From: Mycoplasma ovis str. Michigan
Lineage (GTDB): Bacteria > Bacillota_I > Bacilli_A > Mycoplasmatales > Mycoplasmoidaceae
Length of the DNA: 64,000 nucleotides
Direction: 5' to 3'
Assembly: GCF_000508245.1 (NCBI RefSeq)
Contig: NC_023062.1
Coordinates: 62,001-126,000 of the forward strand
In this document: positions 45,262-56,653 of the stretch, in pieces
Layout: every line of letters begins with the position of its first letter
Numbering within the stretch: the first letter of the stretch is position 1
Made by a program: the position numbers and the translations under genes
The notes under the pieces: generated by a model
The model's database searches: none
Seen by the model: only the letters and a program-made list of their open reading frames with translations
What the model was told of the DNA's origin: nothing

Positions 45262-45810
45262 ATGTTGTGTCTTAAAGATTTAAAAGACTCCATATCTCTC
45301 CGCACTATTACTTTGCCTTTGATTGTTCCTTCGGAGGAAGAAGTTTTAAATTCAAAAGAATTAGATTTATCTAAATCACCTCTGAATGCTTGTTATAGTA
45401 AGCCTTTGATTAATAAGAGAACTGGAAAAAAGCAAAGTTGATTTGATGTAAGGCTAACCGTTGAAGGTGAAGATAATCTTCCTTCTAGAAAAGAATGGTT
45501 CTTTTTAGTTACAGATCATGGATATTTATTTAAGGCTTGTTTTGCGGGGAGAAAAATTAAATGATTAAGTTCTTTTGAAAATTCAAGACTTATAGGTAAG
45601 TGAATAAAGGGGAGGCTAGCTCAATGTGAAATTGTGAACCGTTTTGATTATGTAGATGAAGATCCTAGAAAAAGAGGAGTAATTACTAAAGAAGATTTGG
45701 ACGATTACGGAGGAAATCAAGTAATTTTAAAGAAAACGACTATAACTGAGAAGGATAAACAAGGGATTGAAAGGGATGTGTGATTAATTTCTTTTCCTTT
45801 CAAACTTTAG
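45262..45810 (+). CDS. B7b: NgoFVII-like B3-type DNA-binding half
   Basis: 182 aa, MLCLKDLKDSISLRTIT start, 4 nt after B7a. Conserved LNACYSKPLINKRTGKKQSW, EWFFLVTDHGYLFKA, ITKEDLDDYGGNQVILKK, GIERDVWLISFPFKL. Intact. Confidence 0.7.
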
Positions 45811-45904
45811 ATTAAAAAACTTGAAGTTTATATTTTTGATTGTTTATTAATTGAAAAAAATTATATAGTTAGCTAACTAAGAAAAACTAAAGAAACTGAC
45901 CTTT

Positions 45905-46095
45905 AACTAAAAATTATTTTTTCACCTTTCAAAAGTTAAAGAGAGGTTAAATGCCGAGAATCCTCTTTTTAACAAATATCTTCTGTTGGAGTATTTTCAA
46001 TGCATTTGTTGTAATCTTGAAGAACTGGTGTGTAATCAATTCCCTTAAAGTTATTAAATAATCACATCTGATATAGGATTGATAGGTTAATAATC
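45905..46095 (-). pseudogene. C4: remnant of a PotD-like gene
   Basis: Fragments of the C family are collapsed together: the tail (F-ERWKNNF-like codons), the GYTPVLQ segment and a bit of the N-terminal YQSYI region, with everything between deleted. The position, between B7b and an A gene, matches C1-C3, so the locus once had a fourth full B-C-A cassette. Confidence 0.6.
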
Positions 46096-46171
46096 CTTTA
46101 GTTAAAAGAATTATTTCTTTGTTTTCCCCTTCATCTAAATAGGTAATTCAGAGTTAATTAATCTATTATGT

Positions 46172-47275
46172 CTACTGTTCAAGTTCGTAAGAATAAGTGA
46201 GTTTTAGATTCGCCTTTCACCCCTTGAAAGCATCAAGACGCGCCTTTGTCTTCAAACAGCCCTCCTCAATCCTAACTTCTACTTTTCTCCCACTTTGGGC
46301 AAAACATTCTGTCTCTCCTTCCCTCCATGGATGCTTTTTTCATTCTTCGCTTTCATCTTTCAGAATTCCTCTCCAACCTCCCTCTTCTGATGCTTTTTCT
46401 CAACCTGATTTAGTCCTGTTTTTTCACTTAACCGTCACCTTATTATAAACCAATCCCAAAACAACAGCGACAATAGGTCTATCCCCCTCCCCACCGATCT
46501 GTATTATTCCGCTATCATTGCCAAGAACAATCATACTATCCCCTCTAGCTGACCAATTCCCCTCTCCTGTGTTTCAACTCCAGTCCGGTCTAAGTCTTAG
46601 GTTGCTACCCGTGTGCCATGGTAAGTTCTTGCAACCATAATTTTTAACCAAAAAGTTCTTGTCAGCATTTTCTCAACTAAGTCTGTATTTTCCACCTCCT
46701 CCATTCTTCCCTCTCCCTTGAGCAAAGCCAACTACCAAATAAGCATGTATTCCCTCTTCTAGGTTCATACTCCCTACATTCACAATACAAGTATTCTCGC
46801 TGAGATCAATGATCTGTGTGTTCCCATTCTCACCCTTCACCTCATAGTAAGGGACCCGTTGAATTCTGATTTCCTTTTCTTTTTTTAAGTCTCTTTGGGT
46901 GTTATTAACTCAACTAGGATTTTCCCTCAGATCCTTTTATGTTATCCCCTCTTTTCCTGCAACAATCGGATCACCATTATTCTTTATTATCTTTACACCA
47001 ACACCACTCACCCTGCTTTTAATCCTCTCTGCCCCTTGTATTCCATCAATCCAACCAAAGTCAGGCTCAGCATAAAAGAAGTTATCTCTATATATCTGTC
47101 CTACTTTGTCACTCCTTCACACTTCTCCAATCTTTCCTATCTCCGCTCCCAAACCCGATTCATTTCGTTTGTCCAAAATGTAATTAACATTCACCTCTAC
47201 ACTTTGATTCTTAAACTTCACTTCTCCACCTTCATCAACTGAATCACCAATAGCAGGGTTTTTTTTGGGGGGGGA
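46172..47275 (-). pseudogene. A8: family-A gene with nonsense codon
   Basis: It resembles A6 over its whole length (end SYELEQ, stop at 46172) but the conserved Trp codon of GITWKDLREN is TAA at 46937-46939. At the 5' end eight C (47267-47274) are followed by eight A and then the GDSVDEGG frame; no ATG leads into it. The ATGCAT element is absent since no B unit stands upstream. Confidence 0.6.
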
Positions 47276-47536
47276 CGCAACCCTCTTTTTGTGCTAATTA
47301 AGAATAGATTGACTCTAACTTTCTTTGAATAGAATTATTCAATTTTTGAAGTTGTTGTATAGCCTTTTCTAAAGTAGAAAGTCTTAGTTTGCTAAATGGA
47401 AAACTCTAGAGAAAACAACAAAAACACTTTGTTAGCTATATAAATCCTGATAAATGAATATGTGAAGTATTTATCTTAAAAACACTTTCATTGCTAACTT
47501 GTTAGTAAAAAAATAAATATCAAAAAGTTTTTTCTT
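47276..47536. other. Intergenic between A8 and A9
   Basis: A short minus-strand frame (47298-47405) without start codon would read LSTLEKAIQQLQKLNN, coiled-coil-like. AGAATAGATTG motifs recur near 48790. Otherwise nothing recognised. Confidence 0.25.
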
Positions 47537-47609
47537 TGTTTTCCCCTTCATCTAAATAGGTAATTCAGATTTAATTTGCTACACACACCATCCAGTGTCA
47601 CCGACTTCA

Positions 47610-48771
47610 TTAACTATACTTGTACGACAGCTCTATCTCCTCCTTTCAATCGCTTAAATTCGTAAACTTCTTTTTGTTCCCTTCGAGTTCTTTCCAAGGT
47701 CGCTCAACCCAACTTTCACTAAGGTCCACAGTTCCCCCTCTAGCGTCACTACTGCTTTCAATTTTTCACGGTCTGAATCCAACTCCTCCGTTCCCACCCA
47801 TTGTTACCTCGCTTTCTTGCTTCTCTAGCTTTCTTCTTGCCCTACCAATACATTCGCTAATTGCTTTGCTAGTGCTCTTACCATTGTTCGTCCCAAACGC
47901 ACCATCGCAGTCTTTATCAAAACTTAGATTTACGGCGATGCCCATTAGAATCCCAACCAACGCATTCCTTTCCTTTGTCTCTGCGAATTGTCAGATCTGG
48001 TTTCCTCCATTGTTCTTATTGCCTAGAAGAATGACCTTCTCATTCGGACCCGTCCAGTATTGTCCATCTCCATTCCGATAATCACCGTCTAGGCTTTGAA
48101 TCAACTTATGCCCTTTGCTTTTGCCCCATCGCACCAAATTATTACAGTTTCCCTCATCACTAAGGAATTTGTTGCCAATAAAGTTTCACGCATACCCTCT
48201 GCCGTTCACCTTTTCTCCCTTCTGCACCTCAACAAAACCAAAAAACAAATAAATAGGTCTTTTGCCAGCTTTTCTTTCAACTACACATATTTCTTTCCCC
48301 AATTCTCAAGTTTCCCCTTGACTCGCTCTATAGTAAGCAACTCGTTCAATACTCAACGTCCTTTTCATTTTACTACCGCTTTCTTCGTTATCCTTTAGCA
48401 CTTTTCTGTCGCGCATGCTTTTAAAAGTTACACCGCTCATGTCTTTAGTAAAATTCTTTCCTTCAATACTCGTCACCTTTAGTCCAATACCACTAACTAA
48501 TGACTTCACACCCTTAAAGTCCTTTCCCAATCAACCAAAGTCTTTAGGAACATAATAAAACCTGTCCTCGAAGATATTTCCTTTCTTCCCGCCCGCTCAG
48601 ATAGATCCCTGACCAACTCTTAATGCCTCTGGATTTCTTGCGTCCAAGCCCTTCATACTCTTTCATCAATCTCCTTCCTGCTTAATCTCCACTGTACCAC
48701 CTTCATCAACTGAATCACCAATAGCAGTAAGGAGTGGGAAGTCTAGAGCGGCGGGGGGGTGACGTCGACAT
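47610..48771 (-). CDS. A9: family-A protein, out of frame at C7
   Basis: Body open from the tract to TAA at 47610 (end ELSYKYS), A4 subtype with MVGILMGIAVNLSFDKDCDG and AISECIGRARRKLE. The nearest ATG (48769-48771, MSTS) enters seven C (48753-48759) in the wrong phase; C6 or C9 would join it to PLLTAIGDSVDEGG. No ATGCAT element, since A10 rather than a B unit lies upstream. Off as sequenced, start uncertain. Confidence 0.55.
48753..48759 (-). repeat. C7 (minus strand) tract of A9, frame off
   Basis: C6 or C9 would bring ATG 48771 into phase. Confidence 0.55.
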
Positions 48772-48973
48772 TTACTTTGTTTGCTAATTAAGAATAGATT
48801 GGTTCTAGCTTGTACTTTATTAGCTATATAAGGATTGGTATATGTTTTTTGGAATTATTTAATATAGATTCTTTTTTATTGCTAATCCGTGAGTAAATAA
48901 ATAAATATCAAAATTTTTCTTTGTTTTCCTCTTCCTCTAAATAGGTAATTCAGAGTTAATTAATCTATTATGT

Positions 48974-50090
48974 CTACTGTTTAAGTTTGTAAGAATAAGT
49001 GAGTTTCAATTCCATCACTCTTTTCTGCAAGGTATTTAATCTATTTCTATCATTCAAACAATCTTTTTTAATTTTTCGTATCTTCCCTCGTTCAGTCTTG
49101 TCGAAACACTTGCTGTCTTTACCCTTCTCGTCTACGACTTTCCATTTATCAAGCTCCCCCTTCTCCACTTGTTTCCATTCATTGTTAGTTAAACTATTGT
49201 ACGTTCAACCTCTCGGTCTATTCGGTTGTACAACAGTGACTTTATCTAAAACCAGCCCCAATACAATTGGTACGACAGCGTCTCCACTCACTCCCGTAAG
49301 GTTAATTATTTCTTCATCCCTTTTCAAAACCACCATACTATCTTCTCTTGCAGTCCATTTTCCACCCCCGTCATTCCAACTTCAATCAACCCCTAAATTA
49401 ACATCGCCATTAAATCATCCTTTCAAATTGTCGCAACCGTACCCGCTAATCAAAAAGTTGTTACCAACATTTTCTCAACTAAGTCTATATTCGTTACCGC
49501 TCTCTTTCTTAGCCTTCCCCTGTGCAAATCCAATCACTAAGTAAGCATATACGCCTCCTTCAGTGCTCGTGCTCCCTACATTCACAATACAAGTGTTTTC
49601 ACTGAGATCAATGGTTTGTGTACTTCCGTCTGTATTTTTCACTTCATAGTATGGAGCGCGTCTAATTTTGATGCTTTTCTCTTTCTTTAAGTCCGTCTGG
49701 TTTGCAACAACTCAACTAGGATTTTCCCTCAGATCCTTTCATGTGATCCCCTCTTTTCCTGCAACAATTGGATCGCCATTATTTGTTATTACCTTTCAAC
49801 CAACACCACTTACCTTGCTCTGAATTTTTTCCGACCCTTCTATACCCTTAAGTCATCCAAAGTTGGGCTCGACGTAATAAAAACTATCCCGATACATTTG
49901 TCCTGTCTTATTTCCTTTTCATACATCTCCAATCTTTCCTAACTCCGTTCCTAAACCCGTCGCATTCCGCTTGTGCAAAAAGGATTGAATACTTACTTTT
50001 ACATCCGGACTCTTAAATTTCACTTCTCCACCTTCATCAACTGAATCACCAAATTTATTTAGGGGAGGGCGCTCTTTTCTTTTTGTGTCT
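48974..50090 (-). CDS. A10: family-A protein without start region
   Basis: I scanned this frame codon by codon: it is open from upstream of FGDSVDEGGEVKF to TAG at 48974 (about 360 aa, end KLTYSYKLKQ, internal VVPIVLGLVLDKV). The usual 5' tract is only CCCTCCCC and the sequence ahead of it is the 3' box of the next A copy, so the leader and promoter have been deleted. No ATG precedes the frame. A complete body without a way to start suggests a silent donor copy. Confidence 0.55.
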
Positions 50091-50129
50091 TCCCCTTCTT
50101 TTAAATAGGTAATTAAGAGTTAATTATTG

Positions 50130-50830
50130 AAGTCTGTAAGAATAAGTAAGATTTATGTTTGCCTGTTATCTCTTAAAAACATTAGTTCGACTTTTAACGC
50201 TAGGACAGTTTTCTTTGAATTCAGGTTTAACTCCTTAACTTACTTGGTTTAACTGTTTTTGAGCAATCACTCACAACATCATTCCATGATTGCTGATTCC
50301 AATCATCATACTGATCATCCAGAATTACTTCCCGCCCTTCATCTTCTGGCTCTCCTCCTTTCCTCGCTAAGTTCACAGTTCAAGCCTGAATTTTATTACA
50401 CACCAACCCCAAGACAATGAGAATAACTGGCTTTCCCTTGTCATTATTGACTTGAATTATTCCATCACCACTTTTAAGAACTACTAAACTACCCTCCCTA
50501 GCACTTCAATTGCTGTTATCACTTTTTAAGCTATAACCAATCCCTAGTTTTATCACCTTTTTGAACCAGTATTCTAAATGGTTACAGCCGTAACTTTTAA
50601 TTAGAAAGTTGTCTCCAACACCTTTTCAACTAAGTCTTTTTCTTCAACTACATAACAAGGAACTCTTTGAATTCTAATTCTCTTTTCCTTCTTTAAGCAC
50701 CTTAGATTGTTCCATGCAGCTCCCTCATTATCGGTTACAACGGAATCACCACAATTCCTTCTATCAAAAATGTAATTAACATTTACTTTCGGATTCTCAA
50801 ACTTCACTATTTACTTTTCATAAATTGAAT
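50130..50830 (-). pseudogene. A11: shortened family-A remnant
   Basis: It keeps the family ends: a degenerate start near 50825 (VKFENPKVNVNYIFD-like) and the SYKL-type 3' part near 50130. The middle ~400 bp are missing and several stops interrupt the rest. Confidence 0.55.
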
Positions 50831-50905
50831 TACCAGATAATAATGGGATTAAAGGGAAGGAGTAGTAAATAAAGCTTCTCTAATTTATTAATATTACTCT
50901 TCCTC

Positions 50906-51424
50906 TTATTTAACTTCGCCACTTTTTCTCATCCGTTTCAGTTCTTCAGTTAGTTCTCTCAACTTATCAAAAAATTCTTCAGAACTAAGTTTATGTTCTA
51001 CAATTTCTTCCTCCCCTTCCGCTAGTGCCCTTGGGCAAGAATTACCCGTACGAGCTACTCTTTCAATTCTGCTCTTCTCATAAATCACAGTATGTTCAGT
51101 TTCATTTAACTTTTTTCAATCTTTTTCATTTTTATCATCAGGAAGCTCATCATCAGGGAAAACATATCCAAGATTTCCGTCCTTTGAAATTCCCACTTTA
51201 AGATATTCAATGGAAACAGAATGTCTATAAACATCTTCGTCTCCAACTGTTCTTCTTTGAATAAGCATTTCCCTTTTGAATCTTATTGGTTCCTTTGCTA
51301 TTTGAATAGCTGGAAGCTTCAGAATTATTTTGAGACAAGTTTCGTGGTCCGTCATTGCAAGCTCAAGCAATTTGTCCTTATTTAAAACTTTTTTCTTTCT
51401 ATTTTTAAATTTGAAGATGCTCAT
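50906..51424 (-). CDS. Hypothetical protein, Glu/Lys-rich
   Basis: 172 aa from ATG 51424, one TGA=Trp. N-terminus MSIFKFKNRKKKVLNKDK is basic, the middle has FKREMLIQRRTVGDED and the C-terminal third is a charged helix (SSEEFFDKLRELTEELKRM). No signal peptide, no recognised family. It does not belong to families A, B or C and separates the silent A copies from the inverted A12. Confidence 0.6.
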
Positions 51425-52083
51425 GTCTTTGTTAATTATTTATTTAAAGAAGTATAACAAAGTGTATTTTCTATTACTTGAATTTTCTTCCAAATTTCTC
51501 ATAAAAAACCATAACCACAGGCAGAGGATTATGCATCTCTTTCATGAACAGTTCCTGTCTTCTTTGACAAGACAATTCTTTGCATAATATTCATAACTAT
51601 TACTTTGTTTGAGGGATTAATAGTAATTGTATTGAGAGGAGTGAATTTATGAATAATATTTTTGTATTTCCTCTCAAATACTTAATTACTCTTCAACGCC
51701 AAAAAGTATGAAAAATAGTTTAGTTCATTTCTTGTTTTTCAGTCTGTTAAATGGTGTAAGTTCACAAAAATCTTTTTAGTTTTGATAAAGTATCTAGAAT
51801 TTTTGTAATCCTTTCGGGAACAGATGGCAAGACCTTTTTCTCTCTGGAGAAGTTTCCTCGAAAAAGGAAGGGGGGGGAGGAAGGGATATAACTAAGGAAG
51901 CCTCGCTTATCTCCTAACAAATTTCAGTTCGTTGGAGCTTAAGGTCAAACTTACTTTTGATTTTTTGATAAAGTTAAGCTGCTTATCCATTAGGTAAGTT
52001 TTGTCGAGAGCGTGAGATTCATCTACGGTCGAATCTTGTATTTGCCATTTCACGCCATATCGAGATCGCCCCCAGACAAAAAC
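51425..52083. other. Long intergenic region with orphan G8 run
   Basis: About 650 nt without a convincing gene. It includes eight G at 51870-51877 in a purine-rich stretch (GGAAGGGGGGGGAGGAAGG), not attached to a frame I can recognise, and GATTCATCTACGGTCGAATC, a weak inverted repeat near 52006. It may be a decayed 5' region of an array gene. Confidence 0.35.
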
Positions 52084-52159
52084 AAATTATACACCTTTGC
52101 TATAGATATCGTTTTTGGTTTCAGATGCAAACATCTGAAACCAAATCGTTGTATAATTT
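52084..52159. promoter_or_regulatory. Large nested inverted repeat
   Basis: The inner arms TTGGTTTCAGATG / CATCTGAAACCAA (13 bp, loop CAAA, 52115-52144) are perfect. The outer arms AAATTATACA / TGTATAATTT (52084-52093, 52150-52159) are perfect too. It lies upstream of A12 between divergent genes. It could form a cruciform or a strong RNA hairpin; as neither arm set is followed by a T-run it is not a standard terminator. Confidence 0.6.
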
Positions 52160-52186
52160 TTACTAAGGGAAGGGTATATTTTATTT

Positions 52187-53423
52187 TTGCAACTTTTCAA
52201 AGGTCTAATCGGGCTTTTCATGCCCCTTTCCATCTTTGGGATTCCACTCCTTACTGCTATTGGTGATTCAGTTGATGATGGACAAATGGATGGGTTTAAG
52301 GCGAAGGGTGGGAAAATTTATCAAAACGCGGATGGGAACTTTTTACGAGAAAGAAATCCAATTGCTTTTGGATTTACAAATGACTCGGCAGGTGAAGCAT
52401 GAAGGTTAACAAAATCTGGAAAAGTTTATAAAGATGAAAGTATCTTTGGATTTAAAGATTACAGTTGACTAAATGGGAAGGCTGAAGGCGGGCATACCAT
52501 TTCTGGCGGGGAAAAATTCAAAACTTTAATTAGTGGTCTTGGAATAAGAGTCAAAGAGATCACTGGGCCATGTATACTCGTAAGTAATAAGAATGGAGCT
52601 AAATGGAAAGATCTAAGAAGTTGTCCAGAAAATAGTGAGAAGACTAGACGGGAGGGGCAGGTTATCACAAGACATTTAGATGTTGATTTGGTTCCTTTAG
52701 TAAATCAGAAAGCGACTGATGATCAACTCAGTTATTTGGGAAGGACGGTTTGTATGGCAAGACTTATAACCAAGAATAAACAAATAGACAATCTAAGTTC
52801 TTTGGGTTTTATTTTTGCCGTTGGAACTGGGTTTGAGAACGATAAAAATAAGTCTTTGATTGGAGATCAGATGAAGTGAGACAAAACGATAAAAATAAGT
52901 CTTTGATTGGAGATCAGATGAAGTGAGACAAAGATAACAAGATGGTTTCAACAGGTTATGGTGTTTGCGAGGGATTGGGGAAGGTAAACGGAGGACACGG
53001 GTTCAATTTGACTTTGCTTTTGCATTATGGTAATAGCTTTGGCGGAGGGTTGAGTGAATATTCTGTGATGACTCTTAGTTCTAAGGATGGGGGAACTCTT
53101 TATTGAAATGGCCCAGGCCAATATAAGGGGATATTTTGGAGTTTTACTTGGTGTAGTCGGGCAATATTGCAAAATGACAGGTGGGGGGATATAAGGAATA
53201 TGGAGATTATAATAGAAATTATGACTTAAGAGTCATGAGCAAAGATAGAAGCTTTATTTATGGGGCAATGGGCAAGGGAGCTATGGAGAGTCCCGTTATA
53301 GAGCTTACGCTGTTCAAAAGAGACGAGCTTCGAAAAGCGGCCGCAAGAGGGGGATTCTCTTTTGGAAAATTGAAACCACAGGCCAGCAGAAGTACTACAA
53401 AATATATTGTTGCAAAGAATTAA
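52187..53423 (+). pseudogene. A12: inverted relative of A2, frameshifted
   Basis: The only family-A copy on the plus strand. TTG 52187 or the internal ATG reads ...MPLSIFGIPLLTAIGDS, a hydrophobic leader with no homopolymer. The body is close to A2. A 47-bp tandem duplication (units from 52841 and 52888, containing TCTTTGATTGGAGATCAGAT) shifts the frame, and six G at 53183-53188 shift it again; the end ...STTKYIVAKN is in a third frame. Thus full-length product is not expected. The 3' flank with the A box is also inverted. Confidence 0.65.
52841..52934 (+). repeat. 47-bp tandem duplication inside A12
   Basis: Two copies of a 47-bp unit run head to tail. 47 is not a multiple of 3, so it changes the frame. 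A2 has one copy. Confidence 0.75.
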
Positions 53424-53520
53424 GAAAAGCAACACAAGAAATATTCACTTCAATTAGTTAGAAAACTTTTTTTCGCTTAATTAACTCTGCATTTACTTTT
53501 TAGAGGAAGGGGAAAACAAA

Positions 53521-53929
53521 GAAAAAACTTGCACTAAATAAGGGTACCAAGCATTAGCAAATTTCATTTCACAGAAAATCCAAAAAAAATTTAAAAATTC
53601 AATAAATTATCAAATTTCAAAAAAGTCATTATTTGGATGTTGATGATGGCTCTGGAAGGGGGTTGCGTTTGTTATATATAAAAAACTATTTTTAGTTACT
53701 TTTTGAATAAGACAAAATTTGACAATAAATAATGGTCCAATAATCTAGTAATTCCACTAATTGATTTGTTAATTCTCAAATATTGAAATAGGTCATAAGC
53801 TTCAATTATCATTAACTATCATTCCCAAAAGACTTAATTGTTCTAGTTAATTAATTCCTACAAAACTTAGTTATCATTATTTTGAGGACTTGTAAGTATA
53901 TCATTTCTCGTTAGTCATAAAAAATTTGC
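53521..53929. other. Intergenic, no gene seen
   Basis: AT-rich spacer between the inverted 3' box of A12 and the 3' box of A13. Only short broken frames are present. Confidence 0.3.
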
Positions 53930-53982
53930 CTTAGCTCCCCCCTAAATAGGTAATTCAGATTTAATCTTCAGAAATGGTTTTC

Positions 53983-55230
53983 CTATGTTCCGGTATATCT
54001 GTATGTAAGTTCAGAATCCCGCTTTCATCTCTTTCATATTTCTTGAATGTCTGTGATCCTCTATCACTTTGCTCTCGCCACTTGTAGAATCGGTTTCCCG
54101 TGTCCACCGCCTATCACATCAATCAACTGACCTCCTTTTATTAAATTCGATACCCCTTCGTCATTTTCCTTTAACTTTTCTTTAGCTTTCTTAATGCATG
54201 TCCCGCGAGCATCCATAACACCTCTTCAAACTTTACTTCAGTCATTCTTTTCTCCTGTTTCTTCATTTTTTCGCATTCCTTAAGCTTCTCTTTTTTGCTT
54301 CATTCATCACCTCAGGTATTTCAGCATTCCTCGCCGACTTCCCCGTAGACTTTACTTTTTTGTTCAGCGTTTTTGACTCTTGTCTGAGCTACATTAATCG
54401 CAAGACCCATCAAAACTCCAACTAGAGGTTGGCCCCATTCCTCTCCCGTTATCCGAAGGTCTCCTATATTATTACTGTTTTCCCCTTCAGGTCCGAGACT
54501 AATCATTGTTTTCCCGTTTTCTAATTGTGTTTGTGATTTTGCGTTGAACTCGACCAAACTATAACCGCTTCTCCGTCTTAACAAGTCACACCGTGGTCTA
54601 TCAATAAAACTCCCCTACCATCAGTCGGAATAGAGTAGCTATACCCTTTTCCGTCACCTCCTTTTTCCCCTCGTTTAACCTCAATAAAACCAATAAACAA
54701 ATAAACATCCTGTTTGTTAATGGACTTCTTCAATGTGCAAATTCCTTTATTTAATTCTCAAGTTTTTCCAGATCCATCAGGCCGATGATACAAAGTCCTC
54801 CCTAAAGTCACTCTCTTAGTCATCACCCTACTCCCAAGTTTTTTATTCTCTACTGCCTCATGGCTTCGTTTATCTTTGTAACTAATTGACTTCATATTCC
54901 TAGTAAATTTTTCACCTGCGACACTCGTAATCTTTAGACCAATACCACTGACTAAAGACTTAATTCCCTTAAATTGTTCTCATAATCAACCAAAATCTTT
55001 TGGAATATAAAAATATTGCTCTTCGAAAATGTCACCCACTTTACCAGTAGTTCATATAGCTCTCCCATCTGGCTTAATGGCTTCTGGATTTCTTGGATAA
55101 AAACCATCTACCTGTCACTTTCAATTAACAGCCGGCTCAATATATACCGAACCACCTTCATCAACTGAATCACCCAATGCTATTGGGGTGAGGAGGGTTG
55201 AACTTATCTTTTTGTTAAAAATTTATGCAT
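53983..55230 (-). pseudogene. A13: decayed family-A gene
   Basis: A5-like (PLVGVLMGLAINVAQ, SLGPEGENSNNIGDL). The ATGCAT start at 55228-55230 stops after MHKFLTKR at TAA, the tract is replaced by CCCTCCTCACCCC, and at least one shift separates the middle frame from the end (SELTYRYTGT, stop 53983). The homopolymer is lost together with function. Confidence 0.6.
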
Positions 55231-55357
55231 TTTTGTCAAGGACGAGTAATTAACTAATTGAATGAATAAATTAGAAAAATTTATTGGAATTAAATGTAAT
55301 TTTTGGTGCTGACTCTTTGGTTCTTTAAAGAGCTTTCACCTCTCCCATAAAGATGTA

Positions 55358-55978
55358 ATTGAAGTTGAGGAAAAGTTTCTGGGAACTAATATTTGTCCTC
55401 TGTTAGAATTGGGAGAACAAGAATCACTAAATGATTGTTTTAGGAGAAAACTTAATAAGTCTGATAGATTGGAAATTGCTGCGGGCTTTTGCTCCCGCAG
55501 ATCATTAAAAGAATTGGAAAGATTGGTTTTGCAGGTGAATATTAGAAATGTTTGTGTAATTCTGGGTATGTACTATTTTGACGGATGGAGTCAGTCATTA
55601 CACAAATTAGCCTTGGAAATTAATGATAGGTGAAGAAAGTGAGGAATAGGGGAAATAAGATTAGTACATTCTTGCAAATACCATGGAAAACTTTATTGTT
55701 TTTACCGAAACAATAAAATTTCCTCAGCTATAATTGGTTCTCCAAATTTAAGCTTCTTAATTGAAAAACAATTTGAACCAGCCCAACATGAAATAGCCTT
55801 ACTCACAAAGAATCCCAGAACGCTTAAAAATTTTTCAAAGTATTTCGAATTTTTGAAGTCTAAAAGAATCTCTGAAAATATAGAAATTCTCGAAAAATAT
55901 AAATCACATTTAGAGGAAGACCGACGATTCAACACTGAACAAAAACAATTTAAAATAATCTACAAAAAATTTTTGTAG
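55358..55978 (+). CDS. B8a: NgoFVII-like endonuclease, PLD-domain half, no standard start codon
   Basis: About 206 aa; like B7a it opens at ATT (55358), and TTG 55409 is the first common alternative start. Active site CKYHGKLYCFY and IIGSPNLSFL intact. The upstream 150 nt and N-terminus are nearly identical to B7, the C-terminal part (EPAQHEIALLTKNPRTLKN) is closer to B10: a mosaic. Confidence 0.65.
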
Positions 55979-55982
55979 AGTA

Positions 55983-56531
55983 ATGTTATACCTTAAAGAA
56001 TTAGAAGATTCAGAAGCCCTTAGAACTATTACCCTTCCTTTAATTGTTCCAACAGAGAAAGAAGTCTTGGATTCAAAAGAACTAGATCTATCTAAATCAC
56101 CATTGAATGCCTGTTATAGTAAACCTTTGGTGAATGAAAAAACTGGAAAAAAGCAAAGTTGATTTGATGTAAGGTTAACTGTTGAAGGTGAAAATAATTT
56201 ACCTTCTAGAAAAGAATGGTTTTATTTAGTTACAGATCATGGATATGCGTTTAAAGCTTGTTTTGCGGGAAGAAAAGTTAAGTGATTAAGTTCTTTTGAA
56301 AACTCAAGACTTATAGGTAAATGACTTAAAGGAATATTTATTGATTGTGAAATAGTGCGTCATTTTGATTATGTAGATGAAGATCCCAGAAAAACAGGAA
56401 TAATTACTAAAGAAGACTTGGAAGAATATGGAGGAGATCAAGTAGTTTTAAAGAAAACTACTATAACTGAAAAAGATAATCAAGGGATTGAAAGAGATGT
56501 GTGATTAATTTCTTTTCCTTTCAAGCTTTAA
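55983..56531 (+). CDS. B8b: NgoFVII-like B3-type DNA-binding half
   Basis: 182 aa, MLYLKELEDSEALRTIT start, 4 nt after B8a. LNACYSKPLVNEKTGKKQSW, EWFYLVTDHGYAFKA, ITKEDLEEYGGDQVVLKK, GIERDVWLISFPFKL. Intact; very close to B10b. Confidence 0.7.
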
Positions 56532-56653
56532 ATAAATTCTTAGTTTTGTTCGTTTCATAAAAGGCTTAGAAGAGGAAATATATTTTTTTATTCATTTAGG
56601 ATTTACTTCGAATTTATTTTCCCATTCATAGTTAATTAGTATAGATCTCATAC

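Noticed and set aside
47298-47405. 36-codon coiled-coil-like frame that could be an HsdS remnant
   Set aside because: No start codon and too short to assign; similarity to a type I specificity subunit is only impressionistic.
51870-51877. G8 run as the switch of a further A-family gene
   Set aside because: No GDSVDEG-like frame lies next to it on either strand.
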